Assembly: GCA_040882505.1 (NCBI GenBank)
Contig: JBBEBE010000001.1
Location: 115,228-179,227, forward strand
Direction of reading: 5' to 3'
From: JBBEBE01 sp040882505
GTDB lineage: Bacteria; Bacteroidota; Rhodothermia; Balneolales; Balneolaceae
DNA length: 64,000 bases
A program made the translations under genes and the position numbers. The notes under the pieces are model-generated. The model saw only the letters and a program-made list of their open reading frames with translations, ran no database searches and was not told the origin of the DNA. This document shows positions 54,591 through 63,221 of the stretch, in pieces (position 1 is the stretch's first letter; the number at the start of each line of letters is the position of its first letter).

Positions 54591-57500
54591 TCACCCAATC
54601 TGTATTTGGTTCAATTCACCAACTTTCTCAATAAGCAGGTCGATGACGTTTGCTTTGTCTCGGAAAACCCCGTCAATTCCGTCTTCATCCAGAAAGTTGA
54701 AGGGCGGCTCGTAAAGGTTGGCCACATCCAGATGACCGTTCCTGGTATAGAATTCGATCATCTGCTCGATGAACTGGATCTGGTTGGAACTTAGCTTATT
54801 GTCTTGCAAAAACTCTTCAAATTTCCTGATGACAGCTTCTCGGCTTAACCCGGTTGCCGACCGAATGAAATGGATTAGCTCCATTCCCTGTCCAAACACA
54901 TTCCGCAATTCTTCGGCACTTACCTCCGGGTCCACCTCCATCAGAAACACCTCCAGGGTCTTCACATCCTTGTCGGTCAGTGGCTGAGCCTTCCGGATCT
55001 TCTCGATGATCAAATGGTTCTTGTGCTCCTCGAGAAACTTCTCCATTCGCCGTTTGTACCGCGTGGGATCCACAGCCGGATCGGCCACCATTGATTCGGG
55101 ATCGCCTACAGAAACAAACTCATCCTCAAAGTTGGTATAGACCGGGGCCCGCTCCTTTCTGTCAATCAGTTGCATCAGATTTCGCAGCTCCACCCGGGTC
55201 TGCTCCAACTCCAACGGACCGGGTTCTTTCCAGAACTCTTCGGTCAGCACCTTTTCCAAAGTGGGTCGGACCGCCTTGATCGCGGGAATATGCTTCTTGG
55301 AGTAGAGATTCTCGGCCAGGTCCACCACCTTATTGCGGGTTGCTTTCTCTTGGAGCACCCCGTCCAGGAATTCTTGTTGAAGGGTAAGCATGAGCAGGTC
55401 AAAGCGGCGGTTCATTTCATCCTCATTGACATCGACGGGAATGAGTTCGGCCAGCTCCCGAACGATCTCCTTTCGCTCTTCCGATTCCAGGTGATCCCAT
55501 ACGCCCCGTTCCTCCAGCCGGTCAATCAGTTTCAGGTGAGGGCGAACCTGCACGCTCTGTCGTTCCAGTCCGGCCACCTGCTGGTGAAGGTGATCCAGAA
55601 GTTTTTCACGATATTCCTGAAGGTCCTCGTCACGTTTCCAGGGCTCCTGTTTCAGCTTGGCCGCCAGAAGAAGCTGTTTCTCGAAGATCTTTGCATGAAG
55701 TGAGGGCGTGGCAACCGTTTCATAACCATCGGGGTTCTCTTCAAAGTATTCGAAGTTCCCGCAGAAGTCGAAGATCAGAAAATGCTCCTTGTCCCTGCCC
55801 GGGCCAAACAGCTCCGGCCGTAGACGTGTCCCCCGGCCGATCATCTGGTAGAACTTGGTGCGAGAGCGAACTGGCTTGAAAAACACCAGGTTCACCACAT
55901 CAGGTGCATCGATTCCGGTATCCATCATGTCCACCGAGATGGCGATGACCGGGAATTTGTGCTCCTCCGAACAGAACTTCTCGATCAAGTCCTGGGCATG
56001 TTCAATCTTGTTGTGGATCACGCGTGCAAAGTGCCCCGCATAGTGCGGATAGTTTTCGTCAAAAACCTCCCGGATGAAGGTGGCGTGTTTGTGGTTCTTG
56101 GCAAAGATGATGGTACTGCCCAGCCGGTCTCCTCCCTCCACCTTGACTCCGTGTTCCATCAGCTGGTGGAGCACTTTTTCTACAGTGTCCCGGTTGAAAA
56201 GCCAGCTATTGAGCTTTCCCGGATCGATGTGATCGGGAACCGCACCGGTTTCGTCATCGGCCAGCAGATCGTCATACTCTTTCTTCTCCTCTTCCGATAG
56301 TTCGGAGTACTTGATCCCTTCGGACAGAAACTTTCCCAGTACAGAAATCTTTCGGGGCGGTACCAGGTACCCATCCTTGACCGCCTGGTCCAGCTCGTAG
56401 GCGTAGGTCGGGTTTCCCCGTTCGGCGTTGAATAGCTCGTAGGTGTCGTGATCCACGCTGTCCTTCGGGGTCGCCGTCAAGCCGAGCAGCAGGGAGTCAA
56501 AGTAGTCAAAGATCGCTCCGTACTTGTTGTAGACACTCCGGTGCGCCTCGTCGATAATCACCAGGTCAAAATGGCCCGGGTCGAACCGCCTCTTGCCCTC
56601 CTCGAGCTTCTCGATCTGGTTGAGCACAGTGGGATAGGTACTGAAGACCACTCGTGCCGAGCTGTCGTTCTTTTCGTCCACCAGGTTGACGATCGGTACA
56701 TCGGGTAAGTGACTGGCATAGTTCCTATACGCCTGGCGGACCAGTGCATCCCGGTCAGCCAGAAAAAGAACCCGTTTGGCCCAGTTGCAGCGCAGTAGTA
56801 GATCGGTCAGGGAGATGGAGACGCGTGTCTTGCCGGTTCCGGTAGCCATCACCAGCAGGGCTCTACGGTGGCCCTGTTCGAAACGCTCACCCACCCGGCG
56901 GATCGCTGCAATCTGGTAGTACCGCTCCGTAATCTCTTTGTTGACTTCGGCCTGACGGAGCGATTCCCGTTCCCGCTTCTGGAAAAAGAGAGTCTGCAGG
57001 CTCTCCCTGGTGTAGAATCCCAGAACAGCACGAAGCGGGTAATCACTGTCGTCCCAGATCCAGATCTCATACCCGTTGGAGAGAAAGATCACGGGCCGGA
57101 CGCCGTAGCGGTCTTCCAGACAATCGGCGTAGAGTTTGGCCTGTTGCTGCCCTTCATCATAGCTCCGGGTGGTACGTTTGGCTTCCACCAGGGCAAGGGG
57201 CTTGCCGTTTTCATCCCAGAGGACGTAATCGACGTATCCGATACCGGTCTTGTTGGGCATCCCCTTGACTTCAAACTCGCGAACGTTGGGATCGGTCGGA
57301 TCCCATCCCGATTCGCGAAGCATGACATCAATAAGGAGCTCCCGTGTCTGGGCTTCATTGTAGTCGTGATGGTCCGCATACCGCCTGGTCTGCAGGCGCA
57401 TCTGCTTGATCTCCCGGTTGCGCTGGGCCAGCTCTTCGCTAGTCTCCTCCAGGCTCTGCTGAACCCGCCGTAGCTCTTCGGCCCGACCTTCCATCTCCTG

Positions 57501-57974
57501 TTCCAGGCGCTCCAGCTCCTCGGGAGAGGTTTGGCTTTCGAGCTCCACTCTGGGTACGCTGGCCGGGTCGAATGTCTGTTCCGGTTTGGGCTCTTCATCG
57601 GCCGTGTAGGTCCGGTAGAGCCAGTACATCACATGAAATACTTCCTGGCAGATGCGAAGGGCATCCTCCTCACGAATCTGTTTGTTATCGTGAAGAGCGA
57701 TGTTGCCGATCTTGCGGATCACATCGATCTTTTTAAAAACCGCCAGCCCGACAATCTTCTTGAAGGGGACTTCTCGGGTGATGTTGTGCAGACTGGTATC
57801 GTAGGGCAGGCCCAGGTCTTCGTCATGTTCATACATCCATAGAACCACCTGCTCGATCAGGTGACGGGCACGTCCACATGCTCCCCGCGGGTCAAAGTAG
57901 ACCAGTCTCTCCACGGCCTTCGCGTCCTCTATAAACTCAGGCCAGTCTGGATGCAGGAAGTTAAAGTTGGACAT
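54591..57974 (-). CDS. hsdR: Type I restriction endonuclease subunit R
   Basis: A 1127-residue motor/nuclease subunit. Residues 1-120 form a DUF4145-like helical domain; then a coiled coil (~160-200) leads into the nuclease domain with the D...E-x-K site in GYVDYVLWD and ALVEAKRT. The SF2 motor has LLVMATGTGKT, IIDEAHRS, LLGLTATP and MIGRGTRLRPE. A long C-terminal helical domain docks on HsdM/S. It is the last gene of hsdM-hsdS-kwaA-kwaB-hsdR, separated from hsdS by the Kiwa genes. It looks intact. Confidence 0.96.
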   Translation of the reverse strand: MSNFNFLHPDWPEFIEDAKAVERLVYFDPRGACGRARHLIEQVVLWMYEHDEDLGLPYDTSLHNITREVPFKKIVGLAVFKKIDVIRKIGNIALHDNKQIREEDALRICQEVFHVMYWLYRTYTADEEPKPEQTFDPASVPRVELESQTSPEELERLEQEMEGRAEELRRVQQSLEETSEELAQRNREIKQMRLQTRRYADHHDYNEAQTRELLIDVMLRESGWDPTDPNVREFEVKGMPNKTGIGYVDYVLWDENGKPLALVEAKRTTRSYDEGQQQAKLYADCLEDRYGVRPVIFLSNGYEIWIWDDSDYPLRAVLGFYTRESLQTLFFQKRERESLRQAEVNKEITERYYQIAAIRRVGERFEQGHRRALLVMATGTGKTRVSISLTDLLLRCNWAKRVLFLADRDALVRQAYRNYASHLPDVPIVNLVDEKNDSSARVVFSTYPTVLNQIEKLEEGKRRFDPGHFDLVIIDEAHRSVYNKYGAIFDYFDSLLLGLTATPKDSVDHDTYELFNAERGNPTYAYELDQAVKDGYLVPPRKISVLGKFLSEGIKYSELSEEEKKEYDDLLADDETGAVPDHIDPGKLNSWLFNRDTVEKVLHQLMEHGVKVEGGDRLGSTIIFAKNHKHATFIREVFDENYPHYAGHFARVIHNKIEHAQDLIEKFCSEEHKFPVIAISVDMMDTGIDAPDVVNLVFFKPVRSRTKFYQMIGRGTRLRPELFGPGRDKEHFLIFDFCGNFEYFEENPDGYETVATPSLHAKIFEKQLLLAAKLKQEPWKRDEDLQEYREKLLDHLHQQVAGLERQSVQVRPHLKLIDRLEERGVWDHLESEERKEIVRELAELIPVDVNEDEMNRRFDLLMLTLQQEFLDGVLQEKATRNKVVDLAENLYSKKHIPAIKAVRPTLEKVLTEEFWKEPGPLELEQTRVELRNLMQLIDRKERAPVYTNFEDEFVSVGDPESMVADPAVDPTRYKRRMEKFLEEHKNHLIIEKIRKAQPLTDKDVKTLEVFLMEVDPEVSAEELRNVFGQGMELIHFIRSATGLSREAVIRKFEEFLQDNKLSSNQIQFIEQMIEFYTRNGHLDVANLYEPPFNFLDEDGIDGVFRDKANVIDLLIEKVGELNQIQIG

Positions 57975-58062
57975 AAGTACATTTCACAAAATTACGATAA
58001 AATCGAAAATATGATAATCTTGAACATTAACTTTTAAAAATACATGTTTTCTAACTATGACA

Positions 58063-58965
58063 TTACCGAAGACGTGTTCTGCTTGGTGCACGATATTGTT
58101 CAGGTGCATCCCTCACTAGATTTACTTCATAGCGACGTCGATCCAAAACTTCTAAAAAACCCATTATGCTTTTCTCATCTACAACAATTCCATTATAAGT
58201 CTCTTGAATTTCTACACCAGTAGCAGTACAGGTCTCTATTAAATTCTGACGATCAATTCTCGCTATTTCCTGTTGAGATCGTATAGAAGCTAGGTAACGA
58301 GCTGCACGAGGTCGAGAACTAGCATATTCCTCAATAATATCAAAATCAACGAAAGGCAAATCGCTTTGTAGAGATTCAATATTACCACCAACAGCTTCTA
58401 GAATTGCCTCTTTTAGTCTGCCCGCAAATTCAAAACTACTGGGTCTATATATGTACACATATTCATTATCGATAAGCAGGTCAAAATCATTATCTAGTTT
58501 AAAAACCTTATCCTCTATAATCTTTAAAGCGTCTGTACCAAATGTAATTAAACGGCTTTTTAATACCCCTTTAAATTGAATTGCTCGTCTTAATGCGGTA
58601 AGAGTTCGACCTTCTTCATCGGTAAATTTAGCGAAATAGCAAAACATTTCATTCACATCGTCCAGAGCAGACTGATCAATATCAAGGTTAATTGCCCGAT
58701 GAAGATTTCTCAGTCTAACTGCAAGATCATCTTCAAGGGGAATAAAAAGAAATTCACGTGACGAATGTTTCTCAGATGGCTCATAACGATTTGGCTCACC
58801 AGAGTTATTCTCATCTCCCATAGCCACCCAAGTGTCTTTGGCCATAGTTACTAGAGCTTCTTGAATTTCATTGTCCACCATTACACAATGAAATGTATCT
58901 TCGTCCGAATTATCTTTGCCAACACCAAATTGAACCGCTCGCACATTGTCGAAATCAAACTCCAT
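58063..58965 (-). CDS. kwaB: Kiwa defence protein KwaB (DUF4868)
   Basis: A 300-residue soluble protein with the features of DUF4868. These include the mid-protein RLITFGTDALKIIEDKVFKLDNDFDLLI, then YVYIYRPSSFEFAGRL, and late RAARYLASIRSQQ and IQETYNGIVV. In Kiwa, KwaB works with the membrane protein KwaA and binds DNA after phage infection is sensed at the membrane. The kwaA gene lies immediately upstream (14 bp). Base composition is AT-rich. Its placement between hsdS and hsdR implies co-expression with the restriction system. Confidence 0.85.
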   Translation of the reverse strand: MEFDFDNVRAVQFGVGKDNSDEDTFHCVMVDNEIQEALVTMAKDTWVAMGDENNSGEPNRYEPSEKHSSREFLFIPLEDDLAVRLRNLHRAINLDIDQSALDDVNEMFCYFAKFTDEEGRTLTALRRAIQFKGVLKSRLITFGTDALKIIEDKVFKLDNDFDLLIDNEYVYIYRPSSFEFAGRLKEAILEAVGGNIESLQSDLPFVDFDIIEEYASSRPRAARYLASIRSQQEIARIDRQNLIETCTATGVEIQETYNGIVVDEKSIMGFLEVLDRRRYEVNLVRDAPEQYRAPSRTRLR

Positions 58966-58979
58966 AAGAGCTCTTCATT

Positions 58980-59531
58980 TCATTCAAAGTATACTGTATT
59001 GCTTAACCGATACGCTTCAATAGATTCATCGGCAGGAATCGATACTCTTTTCGTAATCAAAACTATCTGTCTATTACCGCTTAATGGACTATCATTTTTC
59101 TTCGGATAAATAGTAAATACATGATATCCAAACAGTGCGAATATTATGTTCATATAATGCAAATTTAAATGCCAGAACAAAAAAACAATAAATGAGAGTG
59201 CCGTGAGTGCCGTAATCACGTCGCGCCATGTATGCAAATCAGCAGAATAAAATGGAAGCAACATTGCAAACAGATAAACTAAGAGATGATCCCGATGGTC
59301 TTCGGCTTTACCGACATCAATGACTCGAAGTTGTTTTAATTTTTTTGCCATTGCAATACGCCTCCAAAGAAATAGGGAAGGCATAAATACCATGAATAAA
59401 CAGAATCCAACAAAATAATAGTCTGGTATCAAATTATTCCCACGAACAGCCCACAAAACAAATAGTGGTGATATACTACTTAAAACCATGACAAATCGAG
59501 CGATTTGCAAACCTTCTTTAGAAGAATTCAC
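58980..59531 (-). CDS. kwaA: Kiwa defence protein KwaA (four-helix membrane protein)
   Basis: A 183-residue membrane protein with about four transmembrane segments (residues ~11-30, 37-56, 86-104, 112-145). A C-terminal soluble tail (NRQIVLITKRVSI) follows. KwaA is the membrane sensor of Kiwa and partners with KwaB. Identification rests on size, topology and pairing with a DUF4868 gene more than on strong motifs. It starts 26 bp after hsdS ends. Confidence 0.78.
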   Translation of the reverse strand: MNSSKEGLQIARFVMVLSSISPLFVLWAVRGNNLIPDYYFVGFCLFMVFMPSLFLWRRIAMAKKLKQLRVIDVGKAEDHRDHLLVYLFAMLLPFYSADLHTWRDVITALTALSFIVFLFWHLNLHYMNIIFALFGYHVFTIYPKKNDSPLSGNRQIVLITKRVSIPADESIEAYRLSNTVYFE

Positions 59532-59557
59532 TTTAAAGCCTCTGATCTTATTAATTA

Positions 59558-60646
59558 CTAAAAAACCTCATACATCAATGATTTTAAAATCCGTTTTTCC
59601 TTATTAATTATTTCTTTTAACACCTTTTTCTCATTAATAATGATGTGGAAATATTTACAAAATGTCTTTTGTATTTTTGTATCGGGTTTTATCAATTCTA
59701 TTTTTTTAAATCTTGACTTTGAAACCATTCCCTTCATGCTCTTAGTCGATGCATTCTGAACCAATTCTTGAGCTACAATTAGTTGTCCATAAAGAAAAAA
59801 CACATCAACTTTATCATGCTCAGGAATTATAGCATTTATCTGTTGATTGATGGCTATTTTTCTGTCTGTAACAGCACTCTTCCCAATTGAACTCAAACTC
59901 CCAGCAATACAAGAAACTATTAATGAATTTTTTGGAATGATTCTTCCAGTACGCGACCCTTTCTTGGACAAAAACTCTGTTGCCTTAGTAGGATAAACTC
60001 GACTCTCTTGGATATTTGTAGTTTTAATCCACTCAATATGATTTCCATAATTATCCGAGTCTTTTTTCGAAGGGGTATTTCCCGTTACTACTTCTCCTAA
60101 CTTTTTAATTTCAACTTTTCTCCACCCCTTCGGATTGGTAACCGGATCCCCAAACATATCCAGAAATACACTCTGGATGAGCTCATCGTACTTGGCAAGC
60201 ATTTCCCGGTCAATATCAATCAACCGCTGAGCTCGGTCCAGTTTGTCTACAATGGCTTTCTGTTCGTCGAGACTGGGAAGGGGAACTTCCAGTTTTCTTA
60301 AATTTGTCTTTGTAATTTGAGGTTGTGCAGTTCCAGAAATTACATCACTCATATTTCTACCTTTTAAATAGTAGAAAAGGTACTTGAGATTTACATCATC
60401 TGATAAATCATCAAGGCACATTGCATTACCAGTGATGTAAGAATAAGGCTCAGAAATATTTATTTCTCCACAGGTGGCTCCTCTACAAGTGATGAGTACC
60501 GTTGGCTCTTTATGATTATATTCCGAATAAAAACCAATTTTTCCATTTGCACCATAAACAGGATATCCTTCTTCCTTTAGTGTACTTTTAGATATAGTTC
60601 TCCATTGTTTTGGATTGCAAATGTCAAAAATATTTTTAACCACCAC
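59558..60646 (-). CDS. hsdS: Type I restriction specificity subunit S
   Basis: A 362-residue DNA-recognition subunit with two target-recognition domains (about 1-115 and 175-320). They are joined by the conserved helical spacer (VPLPSLDEQKAIVDKLDRAQRL), and a second spacer helix closes the protein. The GTG start shares one base with the hsdM TAG stop (TAGTG). The recognition domains are AT-rich while the spacer is not, consistent with domain exchange. The recognition sequence cannot be predicted. Confidence 0.93.
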   Translation of the reverse strand: MVVKNIFDICNPKQWRTISKSTLKEEGYPVYGANGKIGFYSEYNHKEPTVLITCRGATCGEINISEPYSYITGNAMCLDDLSDDVNLKYLFYYLKGRNMSDVISGTAQPQITKTNLRKLEVPLPSLDEQKAIVDKLDRAQRLIDIDREMLAKYDELIQSVFLDMFGDPVTNPKGWRKVEIKKLGEVVTGNTPSKKDSDNYGNHIEWIKTTNIQESRVYPTKATEFLSKKGSRTGRIIPKNSLIVSCIAGSLSSIGKSAVTDRKIAINQQINAIIPEHDKVDVFFLYGQLIVAQELVQNASTKSMKGMVSKSRFKKIELIKPDTKIQKTFCKYFHIIINEKKVLKEIINKEKRILKSLMYEVF

Positions 60647-62121
60647 TATATCATCCCCTCAAGTTCATCCAGGATTCGTAGTCTCTCTTCGGCCAGTTGC
60701 CGCAAACCCGGCTGGTCGTCCTTCCCATTGATGATCACCTTCGGGTCTTCATATTCCACCTCTTCGTATTCGATCTCCTTGTAGCGGTTGATCGACAGGT
60801 CATATCCCTGATCCACGATCTCCTGCTTTGGAACCAGGAAGCTTTGATCCGTTCGCTTACGATCCTTCTCATTTTCCAGGTTGAGATACCTTTCAATGAT
60901 ATCCGGAATATTATCGTCATTAATCGGATCCCGCTTGTCATCCAGTGAAAAACCGTCGGCCCTCATATCGTAGAACCAGACGTTATCGGTTCCGCCCGAA
61001 TTGGTTTTGGTGAAGAGAATCACAGCCGTACTGACTCCGGCATACGGCTTGAACACCCCACTCGGCATGGAAATCACCCCATTGAGCTGCTGATCCTCAA
61101 CCAGGATCCGCCGAAGCTCCTTGTGGGCCTTGGAACTGCCAAATAGAACCCCGTCCGGGACGACCACAGCAGCCCGTCCGCCCACCTTCAGCGCACGGAG
61201 AAAGAGAGCGTTAAATAACAGTTCGGTCTTTTTGGTCTTGACCACCTGGAGCAGATCACTGGCCACACTGTCATAGTCGAGTGACCCCTTGAAAGGAGGA
61301 TTGGCCAGGATCAGATCAAACTTTTTCCGAAGATCGCTGCTGTCACTCGACAGCGTATCCCGGTAATCGACCGTTGCCCCTTCGAACCCGTGCATCACCA
61401 TGTTCATATTCCCGATCCGCAGCATGGAACTGTCAAAATCGAACCCGGTAAACATTTCCGACTGGAAGTGCTCACGCACCTTTTCATCAACCATCGCTGC
61501 CGCATGATGCTTCCGAATGTAATCACCTGCGGCCACCAGGAAGCCGGCCGTCCCACACGCCGGATCGGCAATCTTGTCCATCGGCTTGGGCTGGGTCAGT
61601 TCAACCATCATCTGGATAATATGCCGCGGTGTCCGGAACTGCCCGTTCTGACCGGCCACACTCAACTTGGAGAGCATGTACTCATACATGTCCCCTTTGG
61701 TGTCACGGTCATCCAGGTCGAGCTGATCCATGAGCTCCACCACCCTGGCCAGGGCGGCCGGTTTCGGGAACATGAAAATCGCCCCTTCCATATGCTTGCG
61801 GTAGGTATTTCCGTTCTTCCCGCCCAGCTCTTTGATAAAGGGGAATACATCATCCCGGATCCGGTCGAACATCGTCTGGGGATCCAGTTCCTTTATATTC
61901 CGCCAGCGCAGGTGCTGCTGGTCTTTGGAGAAGGTGGGATTCTCAACAGGGTCACCTGTCCGTTCCGCTTTCCGCTCCTGCCGGAGCTGCTGATCATCTA
62001 ACCCTTTGATAAAAAGCAGATACGTTAACTGCTCAATGACCGTCAGCGGATTGGAGATTCCTGCCGTCCAGAGAGTCTCCCAAATTTTATCCACCCTGTT
62101 TTTCAGTTCACCGGTGATCAT
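60646..62121 (-). CDS. hsdM: Type I restriction-modification methyltransferase subunit M
   Basis: A 491-residue N6-adenine methyltransferase. The SAM motif DPACGTAGFLVAAGDY and the catalytic NPPF motif (LILANPPFKGS) are present. The N-terminal HsdM_N helical domain begins LKNRVDKIWETLW. It is the first gene of the operon and methylates adenines at the site chosen by HsdS. A hairpin-like palindrome (62286-62302) lies upstream between it and the divergent VOC gene. Confidence 0.97.
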   Translation of the reverse strand: MITGELKNRVDKIWETLWTAGISNPLTVIEQLTYLLFIKGLDDQQLRQERKAERTGDPVENPTFSKDQQHLRWRNIKELDPQTMFDRIRDDVFPFIKELGGKNGNTYRKHMEGAIFMFPKPAALARVVELMDQLDLDDRDTKGDMYEYMLSKLSVAGQNGQFRTPRHIIQMMVELTQPKPMDKIADPACGTAGFLVAAGDYIRKHHAAAMVDEKVREHFQSEMFTGFDFDSSMLRIGNMNMVMHGFEGATVDYRDTLSSDSSDLRKKFDLILANPPFKGSLDYDSVASDLLQVVKTKKTELLFNALFLRALKVGGRAAVVVPDGVLFGSSKAHKELRRILVEDQQLNGVISMPSGVFKPYAGVSTAVILFTKTNSGGTDNVWFYDMRADGFSLDDKRDPINDDNIPDIIERYLNLENEKDRKRTDQSFLVPKQEIVDQGYDLSINRYKEIEYEEVEYEDPKVIINGKDDQPGLRQLAEERLRILDELEGMI

Positions 62122-62285
62122 ATAGTCTCTGTTTGTTCATTGATATGTTCTTTTGTTGAGATCCATAGCCATCAAGGATACCCGATTGTCTGCCATAAGA
62201 TAGCAGATACAGCCTGAAACCAAAGATTCGTTCAGGGTGACCTCGCTTTTTTGATTATTATTCAACGTCAACATAATCACATGGA

Positions 62286-62302
62286 GTGACACCCCGTGTC
62301 AC
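62286..62302. promoter_or_regulatory. Inverted repeat between hsdM and the VOC gene
   Basis: GTGACAC (62286-62292) and GTGTCAC (62296-62302) form a perfect 7-bp inverted repeat with a CCC spacer, 30 bp before the VOC gene start. It may be an operator for the VOC gene or for the divergent hsdM operon. No regulator is assigned, and nothing else is seen in 62122-62332. Confidence 0.4.
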
Positions 62303-62332
62303 CCTCCCATAAAAACGAAACCCGAACTCTTT

Positions 62333-62707
62333 ATGAAGCCCAAATTCAAGCCCGGAAAGAATATTGCCATGAAAGTGCCGACACATGAGTACGAAGCAAC
62401 CGTCTCTTTTTACCGGGATCTGCTCGGATTTCAGGAGATTCCGGTCAAAGCAAAGGACCAGGACCATACGATACGGTTTCAGTTCGGGGAGAAGGTGCTG
62501 TGGGTCGATAAAGTCCCCTCCATCAGCCAGGCGGAGACCTGGTTTGAAATCGTAACAGACGATGTAGAGGGTGCTTCCGACTATCTTACAAACCATGGTT
62601 GCAGTCGCCGGGACGAGATCGAACCGCTTCCCGATGACTTTGACGGATTCTGGATTTCAAGCCCTTCTAACATTATCCATTTGGTAACGAAACCGGAGAA
62701 CACCTGA
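62333..62707 (+). CDS. VOC/glyoxalase-fold protein
   Basis: A 124-residue protein of the vicinal-oxygen-chelate superfamily. It shows paired beta-alpha-beta-beta-beta modules: YEATVSFYRDLLGFQEIPV early, WFEIVTDDVEGASDYL in the middle and FWISSPSNIIHLV at the end. Such proteins are metal-dependent lyases, dioxygenases or resistance proteins; the metal ligands are not certain here. It lies just outside the restriction operon, divergent from hsdM, with a possible operator between. Confidence 0.82.
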   Translation: MKPKFKPGKNIAMKVPTHEYEATVSFYRDLLGFQEIPVKAKDQDHTIRFQFGEKVLWVDKVPSISQAETWFEIVTDDVEGASDYLTNHGCSRRDEIEPLPDDFDGFWISSPSNIIHLVTKPENT

Positions 62708-62783
62708 GTCGCTCACTGCTTCGCTGATTATCCAAACGACTCGTTATCTTTCCGTTCCATTCAAATATAAACATCCAAAATCC

Positions 62784-63083
62784 ATGTACGCAGTCTTCAG
62801 AGAAACCACGTATGATCCGGACAAGCCGATACAGGAAAGCCCGGAGTTCCGGGAATTTCAAAAGGCCCATGCCGACCAGGCCGGATACAAAGGCACGGTC
62901 GTTACGAATGTTGGCGAAGGTCGATATCTAACTCTGACTCTTTGGGAAACCGCCGAGAACATGCATGCCGCCCGGAAGACGTTGGGACCGGTTGTCGAGC
63001 AGTTGCTGCACCCGCTCATGACCGCTCCCTCTACCCTGCTGGGTACCGGGAAAGTTGTCGAAAGCGACCTGGACGAGCAGTAG
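62784..63083 (+). CDS. Small dimeric alpha+beta barrel (ABM-like) protein
   Basis: A 99-residue protein with the fold pattern of antibiotic-biosynthesis-monooxygenase-like or stress-response barrels: MYAVFRETTYDP, a helix FREFQKAHADQAGYKG, then the strand RYLTLTLWETAENM. Members bind or oxidise small hydrophobic molecules; no specific function is visible. It follows the VOC gene by 76 bp on the same strand. Confidence 0.7.
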   Translation: MYAVFRETTYDPDKPIQESPEFREFQKAHADQAGYKGTVVTNVGEGRYLTLTLWETAENMHAARKTLGPVVEQLLHPLMTAPSTLLGTGKVVESDLDEQ

Positions 63084-63141
63084 CCCGTCATCCATTCTTA
63101 AAGTGATGGAAATGTGGATTCGTCAGGCGGGTTCGATACAT

Positions 63142-63201
63142 ATGTCGATGGTTTCGACATGTCCCTGTTATATGTCGATAATCTATGTATATTTCGACAT
63201 A
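63142..63201 (+). promoter_or_regulatory. Two inverted repeats of TATGTCGA before the Fic gene
   Basis: ATGTCGA (63142-63148) faces TCGACAT (63154-63160) across 5 bases. TATGTCGA (63171-63178) faces TCGACATA (63194-63201) across 15 bases. The last arm ends 20 bp before the Fic start codon at 63222. Four half-sites in 60 bp with different spacings look like a cooperative operator, perhaps for an HTH protein linked to the Fic gene. The regulator is not known. Confidence 0.6.
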
Positions 63202-63221
63202 TCAAACCCACCCCGTTGCCT

